DNA of 64,000 nt from Methylocaldum sp002005105. GTDB taxonomy: Bacteria > Pseudomonadota > Gammaproteobacteria > Methylococcales > Methylococcaceae. The notes under the pieces are model-generated. The model saw only the letters and a list, made by a program, of their open reading frames with translations, did not search any database and was not told the DNA's origin. Made by a program: the position numbers and the translations under genes. Where the stretch lies: positions 4,774,001 through 4,838,000 of the forward strand of contig NZ_CP194902.1 of NCBI RefSeq assembly GCF_051027545.1, written 5' to 3'. The number at the start of each line of letters is the position of its first letter. Position 1 is the first letter of the stretch. Below are positions 9,601-17,306 of the stretch, one piece after another.

Positions 9601-12600
9601 AAGGCGTTCTCCGTCTTCAGATGACGCCCTTTCGAATCGAAGTAATACAGTTCGTTTCCGTCGGTCGACGGTATTAGCATGTTTTCGAGTCCGGCGTCAG
9701 GGAATGGCGGCGCTAGCTGTCGGATGCGACCGTTGTCGGTGTCAGCGATATAGAGCTTGCCATTGGGGGCCATGGCTATGCCTCGCGGGCCGGAAAGGTG
9801 TGACTGAGTGGCAAGTCCACCATCCCCGCCGTAGCCCAAAGCCCCGGTTCCTGCAACAGTCGTGATGATGCCGTCAGGTCCAATGCGGCGAATGCGGTTG
9901 TTCCCGGTATCGGCTACATAAATGCTCCCGTCGTTGGTAACGACCAGATCTCGAGGGCCGGAAAGGCGTGCCTGAGTGGCAAGTCCACCATCCCCGCCGT
10001 AGCCCAAAGCCCCGGTTCCTGCAACAGTCGTGTTGATGCCGTCAGGTCCAATGCGGCGAATGCGGTTGTTCCCGGTATCGGCCACAAAAACGCTGCCATC
10101 ATGCCCAATGGCAATACCAGAAGGGGAAGTGACAGATTGAGCAAAAGTCCTCATGAGACCGTCCGGTCCGACGCGACAAATGCGGTTGTTCCCGGTATCG
10201 GCCACATAAATGCTGCCGTCATGCCCAATGGCAACATCGCGAGGAGAACGAAGTCCCGACAGCGAAGCAGGTTGGTTCTCAACGCTAATGCTGGCGTATC
10301 CCAAGCCTGCGAACCTATAGATGATGCCATTTGGCAGGATGTGATAAACGCTGTGGTTCTCAGTAGCGGCGACGTAAACGCTGCCGTCAGCGCCGATGGC
10401 TATATCATTGGGATGATTCAGTTTCGCGTTCTTTGCCAGTTGTCCGCCAAACACAGGGGAACCAGGGGCGCCCGTTCCCGCGATGGTCGTGATGATGCCA
10501 TCCGGTCCAATGCGGCGGATGCGATTATAGTCAGTGTCGGCGATGTATATGCTTCCATCGGGTGCAGATGCGACGCCGGAAGGCGTGTAGAGGATTGTTC
10601 GCACTGCCGGTATACCATCACTGGTGTATCCGGTTTCACCGGTTCCCGCTATGGTCGAAATAACGTGATCGATACCAATCTCTTGCGTGTCCTGTCGCTG
10701 CCCCGTCCCAAGCCACAGTATCCAGGAGGTAGCATCATAAGCGTGGTGAATGTCGAGACTCCATTCACCCACCGATTGTGCTCCCAGGCCATTCCCGGTC
10801 AATTGCATGGACCAAGTGCGCTGCGCCGTGATCGTGGTAGCGCCGCGCTGTCCAACGATCTGGGCAGCGCTGCCCGTGCCGGTCGAGGCGCTGGCGAAAG
10901 CGAAGCTTTGCTTAAAATCAGGGCGGGCGGCGTAATACACAATGTCGTAGCGATACAGCAGCGTAACCGTCGCTTGACGCGAGCCAGTCACGGCACGGCC
11001 GTAGGCATCGAGGCCATCCCATTCGAAGCGGTAGGACTGATTCGGGGCTGCCGGAAACGTTTGGGTGAAGGTGCGCCCGGCGACGTAAACGGCAAGCTCG
11101 ATGCTCTTGAGACTGGCCGGGACGCTAGCGCCGGCCAAGGAGATGTCGATGACCTTGTTCGGTTTATACCCTAGGGCGCGCTGGCTCCGATAATGCAACG
11201 TGTAAGGCGTGCCGGTGATCGGAAGCTCCTCGCCCACCGTCTGCGCCTGCGGGTTGATGCTGCAGCCCGTGCAGTCGTCGCTGTCTTTGTCGGGCGGCGT
11301 CTTGTTCTTCGTCTCATCCGGCGCGGGCGGCGCGGTGGCATCGGCGGGCGGGCCATAGGGCCAATTGAAATCCCACGGCGTGAAGTGGGTTACCGCCACC
11401 CGCCAGAGGCTCTTGCCGACTGGGTAAAGCTGGGCCAGCCGGGCGCGTTCGGCGTCGGTGATCCCGAGGGCGGCGAGTGTCGCGGCATCATCTTCGAGGG
11501 TGTCGCCGTTGGTATCGAGACTGGCGAGACTATCGGCGATCGATAGGATCTTGATCACCTTGCCGTTATCCGACGGCATCCAGGCGGCCTTGTCGCGGTC
11601 GTACCAGCCCGCCGGCACGATCTCGCCCACCGGGAAATTGAGGAAATTGTCAATATAGACCGGCACCGGCTGATTGAAGCTGACCGTCTTTGCACCCACG
11701 GCGATCGCCTCATCTGCCGAGAGTTCCACCGCATAGGTATAGCCCGAGGTCGGCGGCAGGGGACCGGGCATGGTCTTGGGGCCGTTCTCGCCCACCGTGT
11801 ATTCGGTGGCTCGGACATGCAGCGTACTGAGCGGCTGCTGGGTGCCGTCCGGCAGGGTCAGCACGGCTTGGGTGCCCTGCGGAAACAGCACGGTGGCCTG
11901 GCGGCTGCCGTCGGCGTCACTCATAACGCTCCCTTGCGCCACCTGAAAAGGTTGAGTGGTGTCCGCCAGATCGATGGCGCTGACCTCTGGGTCGAGCGGG
12001 ATCAACACGACGTCTTCGGACACGGCGAAGTCCTGCCACGGCACGTCGAGTTGCCGTTGGGCGGGGAGGAAACCGGGTTTGGCGTAGTCGAGGGTCAACA
12101 GGCCGCCGCCGTTGACTGCGAGGTCGAATTGGCCATCGGCACGGCTCAGTGTTTGGCCGAACTCGGGGTGGTCCTTGACGGTGACGGTCACGCCCGGCAA
12201 GGGGGCGTTGGCCTTGTCCCGCACGGTCCCGCGGAACACGGCGGCACGCTTCGGTTCGATCGTGCCCTCGGTGACGCCGGTCTGGATCGGGTTGGGACCG
12301 GTGTACAGGAATTTTGTTGCATCGGCCACCGGGGTGGCGACGGTCGGATCGAGGGGCGGGGCCACTTGGGCGGGATCCGGCGGCAAGTTTCCGCTGCTGC
12401 CGCCGCTGACCACGATCTTAAAGCTCTGGCTGGCCGTACCGCCCCGCCCGTCGCTGACCGTGACGGTGACGGCAAACGTTCCTTCCGCCGTCGGCGTCCA
12501 CTGGATCACCCCGGTCGCGACATCGAGGCTCATGCCGGCCGGCGCCGTGGCGAGACTGAAAACCAGGACATCGCCGTCGGCATCGGTGGCGTCGACATCG

Positions 12601-14486
12601 TAAACATAGCTCTGGCCGACGGTCGCCGCGGTCAACGGGGCGGACGTGATGGCCGGTAGCACGTTGGGCGGCAGCGCCACCTGGATCAGCGCGGTATCGG
12701 GGTCGCTCGCAAGCTGCCCGTCGTGGACGATCAACTGGGCCACGTAATCGCCGGGGCGGTCCGCCAGGAAGGTCGTCGTGGACGTGAGCGGATCGCTCAA
12801 CACCGCTTGGCTACCGTCCGGCGTGCTCACCAAGGCCCATTGATAGCTCAAGGGACCGCCGTCCGGATCGCTGGACCCGGCGCCGTTCAGGTGGATCGTG
12901 GTGCCGGCGAGGGCGGACTGGTCGGGGCCGGCATCGGCGACGGGCCGACTGTTGACGGTGCTGACGGTCACCGTGTCGGGATAGCTGTCGAGCTGTCCGT
13001 CACGGACGATGAGCTGGGCGACATAGGAACCTGGCCGATCGACGGTGAATGCGGGGGTCGCGGAGTCCGAGGCGGCAAGCGCGGCGGCGCTTCCTTCGGG
13101 TACGGAGGTCAGGGACCAGTGATAGCTGAGAACGTCGCCGTCCGCATCAAGCGAACCCGCCCCGTCGAGTTGGACCAAGGTGCCGACCGGCACGCCCTGG
13201 TCCGGACCCGCGGCCGCAATGGGTCGGCTGTTGAGGGTGGTAATGACGACCGTATCCGGGTCGCTGTCGGCGGATCCGTCGTTGACGATGAGCTGGACCA
13301 CGTACGCGCCGGGCCGGTCCACGGCGAAAACGGGTTGAATCGCCGCGGAGTCGGACAGGGCCGCGGCGCTGCCCTCCGGTTGATTGATCAAGGCCCAGCG
13401 GTAAGTCAAGCGGTCGCCGTCCAGATCGGTGGAACCGCTGCCGTTCAAGGTGACGGCGTCGCCGACGTAGACGCTTTGATCGGGGCCCGCCTCGGCGACA
13501 GGTTTTGAATTGAGAGTGGCGATCGAGACAAAATCGGGTTCGCTGCTGGCCAGTCCATCGTCGACGACCAATTGCGCCGAATAGTAGCCGGGCCGGTCCA
13601 GCGTGAAAGCGGGCGTGGCCGAGTTGGGATCGGACAGATGCGCGGCGCTGCCGTCGGGCGCCAGAGTGAGGGTCCACTGATAGCTCAGCGGATCGCCGTC
13701 CACATCGCTGGAGGCGCTGCCATCCAGGCGGACGGTCGTGCCTACCGGGGCAGTTTGGTCGGGACCGGCATTGGCCACCGGGGCACTGTTGACCGTGCTG
13801 ACGGTGACGGTATCCGGGACGCTCGCCAGTTGCCCGTCATCAACCACGAGTTGGACCGTGTAGGTGCCTGGCTTGTCGATCGTGAACGTCGGATTCACCG
13901 CGGTGCGATCCGACAGGATCGCGGTGCTGCCGTTGGGTTTTTCGGTAAAGGTCCATCGAAAAGTGAGAGGATCGCCGTCGCCGTCGCTGGAGGTGCTGCC
14001 GTCCAGGTAGACGGTCGTGCCCACCGGGGCGGTTTGATCCGGGCCGGCCTCCGCCACTGGGCGCAAGTCATGACCGAAGCGCCACTCCAGCAGCGAGGGG
14101 CGGAATTTGACATTGGCAGGCTTTTGAATGGTGAAGGTGTCGCGGCTGACGACGGTGGCACCGGCCGGCACATGGCCGAACGCGAGATCGCCGTCGATCA
14201 CCACGATACGGGAATCGCGGCTGACGAGCCGCGCACTGACGCGGTACGCGTCCACCGCGGCGGTCGAGGTGAGGCTTGCCCGATAGGTATGCTCGAAGAG
14301 ATTCTTCCGGCGGTGGATCTTTTTGCCGACTTCCTTGTACGAACCGATGGTGAAGCCGGAAGATGATGATCCGCCCTTCCCTTCGGTGGCGACCGTCAAC
14401 GTTCCCCAGAGAAGCAGTCCGCAGAACGCCAGACACAAGCTCAGCACGAATCCCGCCCTAAACTGAGACAGCCGCTCGATCCCCAT
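6639..14486 (-). CDS. Giant secreted YD/Rhs-repeat protein with PKD, NHL and toxin-like tip
   Basis: 2615 residues. Order: signal or anchor helix (12-35); five PKD domains of ~92 residues, each with an AGPDQ motif (142-605); a cadherin/Ig-like domain (~610-700); a carboxypeptidase-regulatory-like domain (~750-840); six NHL repeats (~1280-1590, A-D-T-x-N-N-R-I-R-R); many YD repeats (~1620-2440); and the Rhs core end near 2450-2483. The last 132 residues are variable: a Gly-rich linker with nine consecutive Gly, then a DUF4258-like fold (GHALDQMQNRGL ... VVTVIPGKR), probably an RNase-type (BECR-fold) toxin. AAGGGG precedes the ATG by eight bases. There is no PAAR or type VI N-terminus, so export by the general secretory route is likely. 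The array of orphan C-termini lies directly downstream. The architecture is certain; toxicity is inferred. Confidence 0.88.
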   Translation of the reverse strand: MGIERLSQFRAGFVLSLCLAFCGLLLWGTLTVATEGKGGSSSSGFTIGSYKEVGKKIHRRKNLFEHTYRASLTSTAAVDAYRVSARLVSRDSRIVVIDGDLAFGHVPAGATVVSRDTFTIQKPANVKFRPSLLEWRFGHDLRPVAEAGPDQTAPVGTTVYLDGSTSSDGDGDPLTFRWTFTEKPNGSTAILSDRTAVNPTFTIDKPGTYTVQLVVDDGQLASVPDTVTVSTVNSAPVANAGPDQTAPVGTTVRLDGSASSDVDGDPLSYQWTLTLAPDGSAAHLSDPNSATPAFTLDRPGYYSAQLVVDDGLASSEPDFVSIATLNSKPVAEAGPDQSVYVGDAVTLNGSGSTDLDGDRLTYRWALINQPEGSAAALSDSAAIQPVFAVDRPGAYVVQLIVNDGSADSDPDTVVITTLNSRPIAAAGPDQGVPVGTLVQLDGAGSLDADGDVLSYHWSLTSVPEGSAAALAASDSATPAFTVDRPGSYVAQLIVRDGQLDSYPDTVTVSTVNSRPVADAGPDQSALAGTTIHLNGAGSSDPDGGPLSYQWALVSTPDGSQAVLSDPLTSTTTFLADRPGDYVAQLIVHDGQLASDPDTALIQVALPPNVLPAITSAPLTAATVGQSYVYDVDATDADGDVLVFSLATAPAGMSLDVATGVIQWTPTAEGTFAVTVTVSDGRGGTASQSFKIVVSGGSSGNLPPDPAQVAPPLDPTVATPVADATKFLYTGPNPIQTGVTEGTIEPKRAAVFRGTVRDKANAPLPGVTVTVKDHPEFGQTLSRADGQFDLAVNGGGLLTLDYAKPGFLPAQRQLDVPWQDFAVSEDVVLIPLDPEVSAIDLADTTQPFQVAQGSVMSDADGSRQATVLFPQGTQAVLTLPDGTQQPLSTLHVRATEYTVGENGPKTMPGPLPPTSGYTYAVELSADEAIAVGAKTVSFNQPVPVYIDNFLNFPVGEIVPAGWYDRDKAAWMPSDNGKVIKILSIADSLASLDTNGDTLEDDAATLAALGITDAERARLAQLYPVGKSLWRVAVTHFTPWDFNWPYGPPADATAPPAPDETKNKTPPDKDSDDCTGCSINPQAQTVGEELPITGTPYTLHYRSQRALGYKPNKVIDISLAGASVPASLKSIELAVYVAGRTFTQTFPAAPNQSYRFEWDGLDAYGRAVTGSRQATVTLLYRYDIVYYAARPDFKQSFAFASASTGTGSAAQIVGQRGATTITAQRTWSMQLTGNGLGAQSVGEWSLDIHHAYDATSWILWLGTGQRQDTQEIGIDHVISTIAGTGETGYTSDGIPAVRTILYTPSGVASAPDGSIYIADTDYNRIRRIGPDGIITTIAGTGAPGSPVFGGQLAKNAKLNHPNDIAIGADGSVYVAATENHSVYHILPNGIIYRFAGLGYASISVENQPASLSGLRSPRDVAIGHDGSIYVADTGNNRICRVGPDGLMRTFAQSVTSPSGIAIGHDGSVFVADTGNNRIRRIGPDGINTTVAGTGALGYGGDGGLATQARLSGPRDLVVTNDGSIYVADTGNNRIRRIGPDGIITTVAGTGALGYGGDGGLATQSHLSGPRGIAMAPNGKLYIADTDNGRIRQLAPPFPDAGLENMLIPSTDGNELYYFDSKGRHLKTENALTRAVLYRFGYDSAGRLISVTDVDGNVTTIERDAAGNPTAIVAPDGQRTALTQDANGYLATVVNPAGETHAMSYTADGLLTGFTAPKGNTNTFTYDDRGRLIQDVNAGGGGWMLLRSEGSSGFSTAMTTAEGRTTTFGVEYLATGDRRQLNTYPDGTVLDRLFQTNGEEIGTAPDDTVTTVLEGPDPRFGMQAPVATSTTVKTPSGLTATVTRNRAATLVDPGNLLSLTTFSETQTVNGRTSRTVFDVLSRIFTATSPVGRTLTTVVNDRGRPVSRQIPGLEPEQFAYDVRGRLQEVILGQGSDARTVHYDYYADGPSQGWLHTVTDPLGRTVSYEYDLAGRVILKTLPDGRSVQFGYDANGNLTSLLPPGQPAHLFDYTPLDLTEHYTPPTVEATDPATRYQYNLDKQLTRITRPGGETVTFAYDAGGRLQTVTAPQGETTYAYAYDAAGRLQNLTAPGSLGLNYAYDGALLTQTAWTGSIAGTVGYAYDTDFRVKTVSVNGSPISFGYDADSLLTSAGALTLTRHAQNGLLTGTALGTVTDSLTYSGFGEVQGYTANVDSSPVFSTGYTRDALGRITQKTETVNGQIDTTVYTYDLAGRLTEVKHNGTVQATYGYDANGNRTHVNGLEVASYDTQDRLTIYNGTAFAYTANGDLKTKTVGGQVTGFTYDVFGNLRQVTLPDGTVIDYLIDGRNRRIGKQVNGTRVQGFLYLDSLRPIAELDGENQVVSRFVYADKSHVPAYLIRGESTYRIISDHLGSPRLVVNTADGTVMQRLDYDAWGQVILDTNPGFQPFGYAGGLYDRDTGLVRFGARDYDPEAGRWTAKDPIRFRGGDSNLYAYVLNDPINWVDPLGLVNTDPASPFGPFGPGGGGGGGGGSGFGAGLGGAKFAPPASAPSGRNGFPLQNAPYQQTRNPDAVVNGRRYCGHALDQMQNRGLTPSVIEDTIKNGQRSPDPIPDRTRIYNSDNNITVIVEGNDVVTVIPGKR
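9790..10110 (-). repeat. Near-identical tandem ~162 bp duplication within the NHL region
   Basis: Two consecutive units, about 9798-9958 and 9959-10110, are nearly identical at DNA level, including the long shared stretch starting AGTGGCAAGTCCACCATCC. Each encodes one NHL blade of ~54 residues. The low divergence compared with the other blades implies a recent in-frame duplication. Confidence 0.75.
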
Positions 14487-14538
14487 CCGTATTCCCCTTT
14501 TGTTTTTTCTCGGCCTTGTTCGACGCGCACGTCGATCC

Positions 14539-14556
14539 TGTCACAGTTTAGTGACA
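14539..14556. promoter_or_regulatory. Candidate operator upstream of the giant Rhs gene
   Basis: Perfect inverted repeat TGTCAC-6-GTGACA, 53 to 70 bases before the Rhs start codon. Position and symmetry suit a dimeric regulator site. It does not match the CRP or FNR consensus, and I cannot name the regulator. Confidence 0.3.
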
Positions 14557-14696
14557 CATTTTCGAAGTTGAAGCCAAGAGCTTGTAAGCCTCGGCGGATC
14601 TTTTTGTGAGCGTAGGCTTACATGAAGGGCGAGCCCTTGTTGCAAGGGGGATTGCGGCTGATCGGTGGCTGAATCAGCCCGTTACGTCGGGAAGGG

Positions 14697-14831
14697 ATTC
14701 CCGACCTACAGGGTGCATGGTCGTAGGTCGGCAATCCTTTGCCGACGAACCCGTTGGCCCAACGAAACCGTTGGGAATGGATTCCCCGACCTACTCGCGA
14801 ATGCCCGTACAGTCGGTATGAAAATGCTCTA
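14697..14831. repeat. MITE-like palindromic repeat, copy 2
   Basis: Inverted GTAGGTCGGCAATCC and GGATTCCCCGACCTAC arms, ending in GAAAATGCTC followed by TA at 14830. Closely related to the copy at 2289. The 660 bp between the Rhs start and the lipoprotein gene hold this repeat, a nearby inverted pair TGTAAGCCT/AGGCTTACA (14583-14622) and the right direct repeat; I see no gene there. Confidence 0.7.
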
Positions 14832-15012
14832 GGCGCGACGACGCCGTGGGGCCGCCCCCACAAGAAGGAGCAACGCCGCCAGGGTGGCCCGTCAGCCGTG
14901 CAATCGGGTGCGTAGCGGCTTCACCAAACGGTGAGATCGGTAGAAGGTAGGACGGTCAGAATTTATACGGCTTTTCTACTCCTTCTAAGCGGTCAACAGC
15001 CGTTTCTAGGAG

Positions 15013-15650
15013 AATCGTCCAGATGCGTGGGAGAAGACCTGATGTTGATCGCGTCATTAACGTTAATAGGTATTGTCGTTACCCGTGTTGCAAAATCAAT
15101 AACGCGTCTTTCGATCCATCGTTCAAGAAAAGCCGCGGACGGCTATCTAAAGAATCTTGCGCCTTCGCCGAAATCGAGAAGCCGCAAAGCCAATCAGCGC
15201 TAGGCCCGATGCGATACCGAACAGGCTTACGATTCGTGTCGTCAAGCGTTTTACGCCGGAGTCGGCGCCGACATTGAGCGGGATTCTCAATGTGTCTTGT
15301 TCCGGAACGGCATCTGTTCCACCCTTGATCAAGTAGATCGCGTAATACCCATTCGCATCAAGGTCAAAATGCGATTCGATGACACCTTTGGAATAGGTTT
15401 TGGCGAGAACCTCCGATATGGTGCGCAGATCCTTGAAGTTTTCAGCATCGCTTTCATCGCCGCCCGTAAACTCCTGTTCGACGATCCGGATGCCGATAGG
15501 CATGCTCCTCAGTTCGTTACCCACCAGATCCGCTGTAAAAAACACCTTGCCGGGTGTTGGTATATCTTGGCAGTACGAGCGGAATAACTCTTTCGTTAAT
15601 CTTGCATCCTGGTTTTCGTCGGACGGCTGGAGATGCACGCTGAAATAGAC
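15013..15650. repeat. Right copy of ~640 bp direct repeat flanking the Rhs locus
   Basis: Same orientation as 1609-2250. Here the embedded lipoprotein gene is intact and continues 5' beyond the repeat to 15803, so this is the parental or less damaged copy. Confidence 0.85.
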
Positions 15651-15803
15651 AGCGAAAAAGTCTGTGGCGGCCAGGCAGCCGATCCGGGCGTTGGTAATCT
15701 GCTGCGACGGATTGTCGTTGTAACCTGGGCTGGTGCAAGCGGTCACGAGTGCCGTGCAAACCAATAGCGCATAGAGTCGGAATTCTGGCTGAAAAACTTT
15801 CAT
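15147..15803 (-). CDS. Lipoprotein of unknown function with C-terminal membrane segment
   Basis: 218 residues. Residues 1-23 form a lipoprotein signal ending LVTAC, so Cys23 should be acylated. A soluble domain follows. Near the C-terminus is a hydrophobic helix (IVSLFGIASGLALIGFAA) and a positively charged end (RFRRRRKIL). I recognise no family. A truncated duplicate lies at 1747-2238, on the other side of the Rhs locus. No neighbour points to a role. Confidence 0.65.
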   Translation of the reverse strand: MKVFQPEFRLYALLVCTALVTACTSPGYNDNPSQQITNARIGCLAATDFFAVYFSVHLQPSDENQDARLTKELFRSYCQDIPTPGKVFFTADLVGNELRSMPIGIRIVEQEFTGGDESDAENFKDLRTISEVLAKTYSKGVIESHFDLDANGYYAIYLIKGGTDAVPEQDTLRIPLNVGADSGVKRLTTRIVSLFGIASGLALIGFAASRFRRRRKIL

Positions 15804-16083
15804 GTTGCGCCTCGTCAGCCTGCGTCACGGGGTTAAGAGAGCAGGCAGACATGGTAGAAGAACGGACCGCGGTATTCCATAACCGTGTTACGCACGGTGT
15901 CGGTTGTGCTCCTACCATAGTTTTGGGGTCGAACACGATATTTTTGTCAAAGAATCATCCGCGACAGACAAGGCCGGCTTATCCCGATCGTGATCAGAAA
16001 TTTTCGTGAAGAAACGATAAGAGACTCAAGAACTGATCTAAGTACATCCCATAAAGTTCTGCGGAAAGGCGTACACTGGTGGC

Positions 16084-16605
16084 ATGAAAGCCATCCTGAT
16101 CCCCCCGTTGGGCAAAGCGCAACAGAGTGAGTTAGACACCCTGTATCGAAAGACCAAGGACCCACGACTCCGAACTCGTGCCCAGATGGTCTTGCTCTCG
16201 GCCGAGCGGGGTCTCAAAGCGCTGGAGATCGCGGGGATCGTGCGGGAGAGCGAGGACACCGTGGTGCGGTGGCTGAAACGGTATCAGAGCGAAGGCGTGG
16301 ACGGGCTGAAAGATGCGCCGCGAGCGGGACGGCAAGCCAAAGTGACGGCGGCGTATCGGGCCGCCCTGGTGGCGGCGGTACGGCGCCGTCCGCGCAGTTT
16401 GGACCTGCCGTTTTCCATATGGACCCTGCAACGGCTGGTGGATTACCTGGCCGAGCAAACCGGGATTCGCATCGCTCTGGAAACCCTGCGCCAAACCTTG
16501 AAGCGCGAAGGGATTGTGCTCAGTCGTCCGCAGCATAAGATCAGCAGCCCTGATCCAGACTATGCGGTGAAAAAAAAGCGGTCGAAGACACCCGTGATCA
16601 CTTGA
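16084..16605 (+). CDS. IS630 transposase, N-terminal frame (DNA binding)
   Basis: 173 residues. Helix-turn-helix region with the EIAGIVRESEDTVVRWLKRY motif near residues 49-68, then a second winged-helix-like domain. It ends beyond a run of eight A residues, where the catalytic frame begins at -1. In this frame the protein lacks all catalytic residues and may act as a regulator when made alone. Confidence 0.9.
   Translation: MKAILIPPLGKAQQSELDTLYRKTKDPRLRTRAQMVLLSAERGLKALEIAGIVRESEDTVVRWLKRYQSEGVDGLKDAPRAGRQAKVTAAYRAALVAAVRRRPRSLDLPFSIWTLQRLVDYLAEQTGIRIALETLRQTLKREGIVLSRPQHKISSPDPDYAVKKKRSKTPVIT
16570..16577 (+). promoter_or_regulatory. A8 slippery site for -1 frameshift in the transposase
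   Basis: Eight consecutive A residues. A -1 shift here continues the first frame as VKKKAVEDTRDHLKPGDVFYY, the sequence expected for an unbroken IS630 transposase, so frameshifting joins the two frames. A plain frameshift mutation is less likely, since both frames are otherwise intact. Confidence 0.75.
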
Positions 16606-17141
16606 AACCGGGCGATGTGTTTTACTACGCCGACGAGTTTAACCTCAGTTGGCTGCCTACCTTGACGGCGTTGTGGAGCCCGGTAGGCCAGCAAATTATG
16701 ATTCCGACCCCAGGTCAGCCTAAGAAGCGCTATGGGTTGGGAGCGGTGAATTACCATACCGGTGAAACCGTGGTCTTATTCAAACGACACAAGCGCCGTC
16801 GGGAGGTGGCCGAACTGCTGCAAGCCATAGTGGACCAGCATCCCACGGGGACGATTTACGTCGCGTGGGACAATGCCGACACGCATCAAGACGACGAGAT
16901 CGAAGCGGTCGTGCGCGGAGCCGCCGGGCGACTGGTCCTGCTGTACTTGCCGACCTATAGCCCTTGGCTCAACCCGATCGAGATGCTGTGGCGCCATTTC
17001 CGCCGCGAAGTGACCCATTGCGAACTCTTCGAGACGGTAGCCGCCTTGCTCCAAGCCGCCCGCGAGTTCTTCGACCGTCACAACCGCTCTCCACAGCTGG
17101 TGCTCTCGATTATCGGTTCCTATGCCGCAAAAGTTTCATGA
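16602..17141 (+). CDS. IS630 transposase, C-terminal DDE frame
   Basis: 179 residues from a nominal ATG overlapping the first frame. It is normally expected as a fusion made by frameshift at 16570-16577. The DDE triad is visible: Asp in FYYADEF (residue 10), Asp in VAWDNADTH (~84), and Glu in SPWLNPIEMLW (~127). Confidence 0.9.
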   Translation: MKPGDVFYYADEFNLSWLPTLTALWSPVGQQIMIPTPGQPKKRYGLGAVNYHTGETVVLFKRHKRRREVAELLQAIVDQHPTGTIYVAWDNADTHQDDEIEAVVRGAAGRLVLLYLPTYSPWLNPIEMLWRHFRREVTHCELFETVAALLQAAREFFDRHNRSPQLVLSIIGSYAAKVS

Positions 17142-17148
17142 ATGTACT

Positions 17149-17306
17149 TAGAGCATTTTCCGATTCGGTGTAAGGGATCCCGATATGTAGGTCAGCAATC
17201 CTATGCCGACATACCGGCTCGGCAAAGGGCTTTGTCGGCAAGGGATTGCCGACCTACGTTCTTCCTTCCCGACGCGAATCCATACGCCGACATGAAAAAC
17301 ACTCTA
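17149..17306. repeat. MITE-like palindromic repeat, copy 3, with TA ends
   Basis: 158 bp from TAGAGCATTTTC to GAAAAACACTCTA, imperfect terminal inverted repeats with TA at both ends. The interior carries TAGGTCAGCAATCC and GGATTGCCGACCTAC. The right-hand TA provides the TAG stop of the HupE-like gene (17304-17306). Confidence 0.7.

Larger units (their letters stand above)
16041..17148 (+). mobile_element. IS630-family insertion sequence
   Basis: 1108 bp bounded by imperfect terminal inverted repeats: AGTACATCCCATAAAGTTCT on the left, AGTACATTCATGAAACTTTT read inward from the right. It is flanked by the TA dinucleotide duplication typical of the family (16039-16040 and 17149-17150). It carries a two-frame transposase. 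It appears complete and possibly active. The right TA is also the first two bases of a MITE-like repeat. Confidence 0.9.

Noticed and set aside
8178..9677. 499-residue plus-strand open frame inside the giant Rhs gene
   Set aside because: Antisense shadow of the YD-repeat region; low-complexity Gly/Arg/Val protein with no motif.
14539..14556. CRP or FNR binding site
   Set aside because: The palindrome half-site TGTCAC differs from TGTGA and TTGAT at key positions.
15847..15920. Imperfect palindrome between the lipoprotein gene and the IS
   Set aside because: Arms are short and mismatched, with no second copy in the window; nothing further can be supported.
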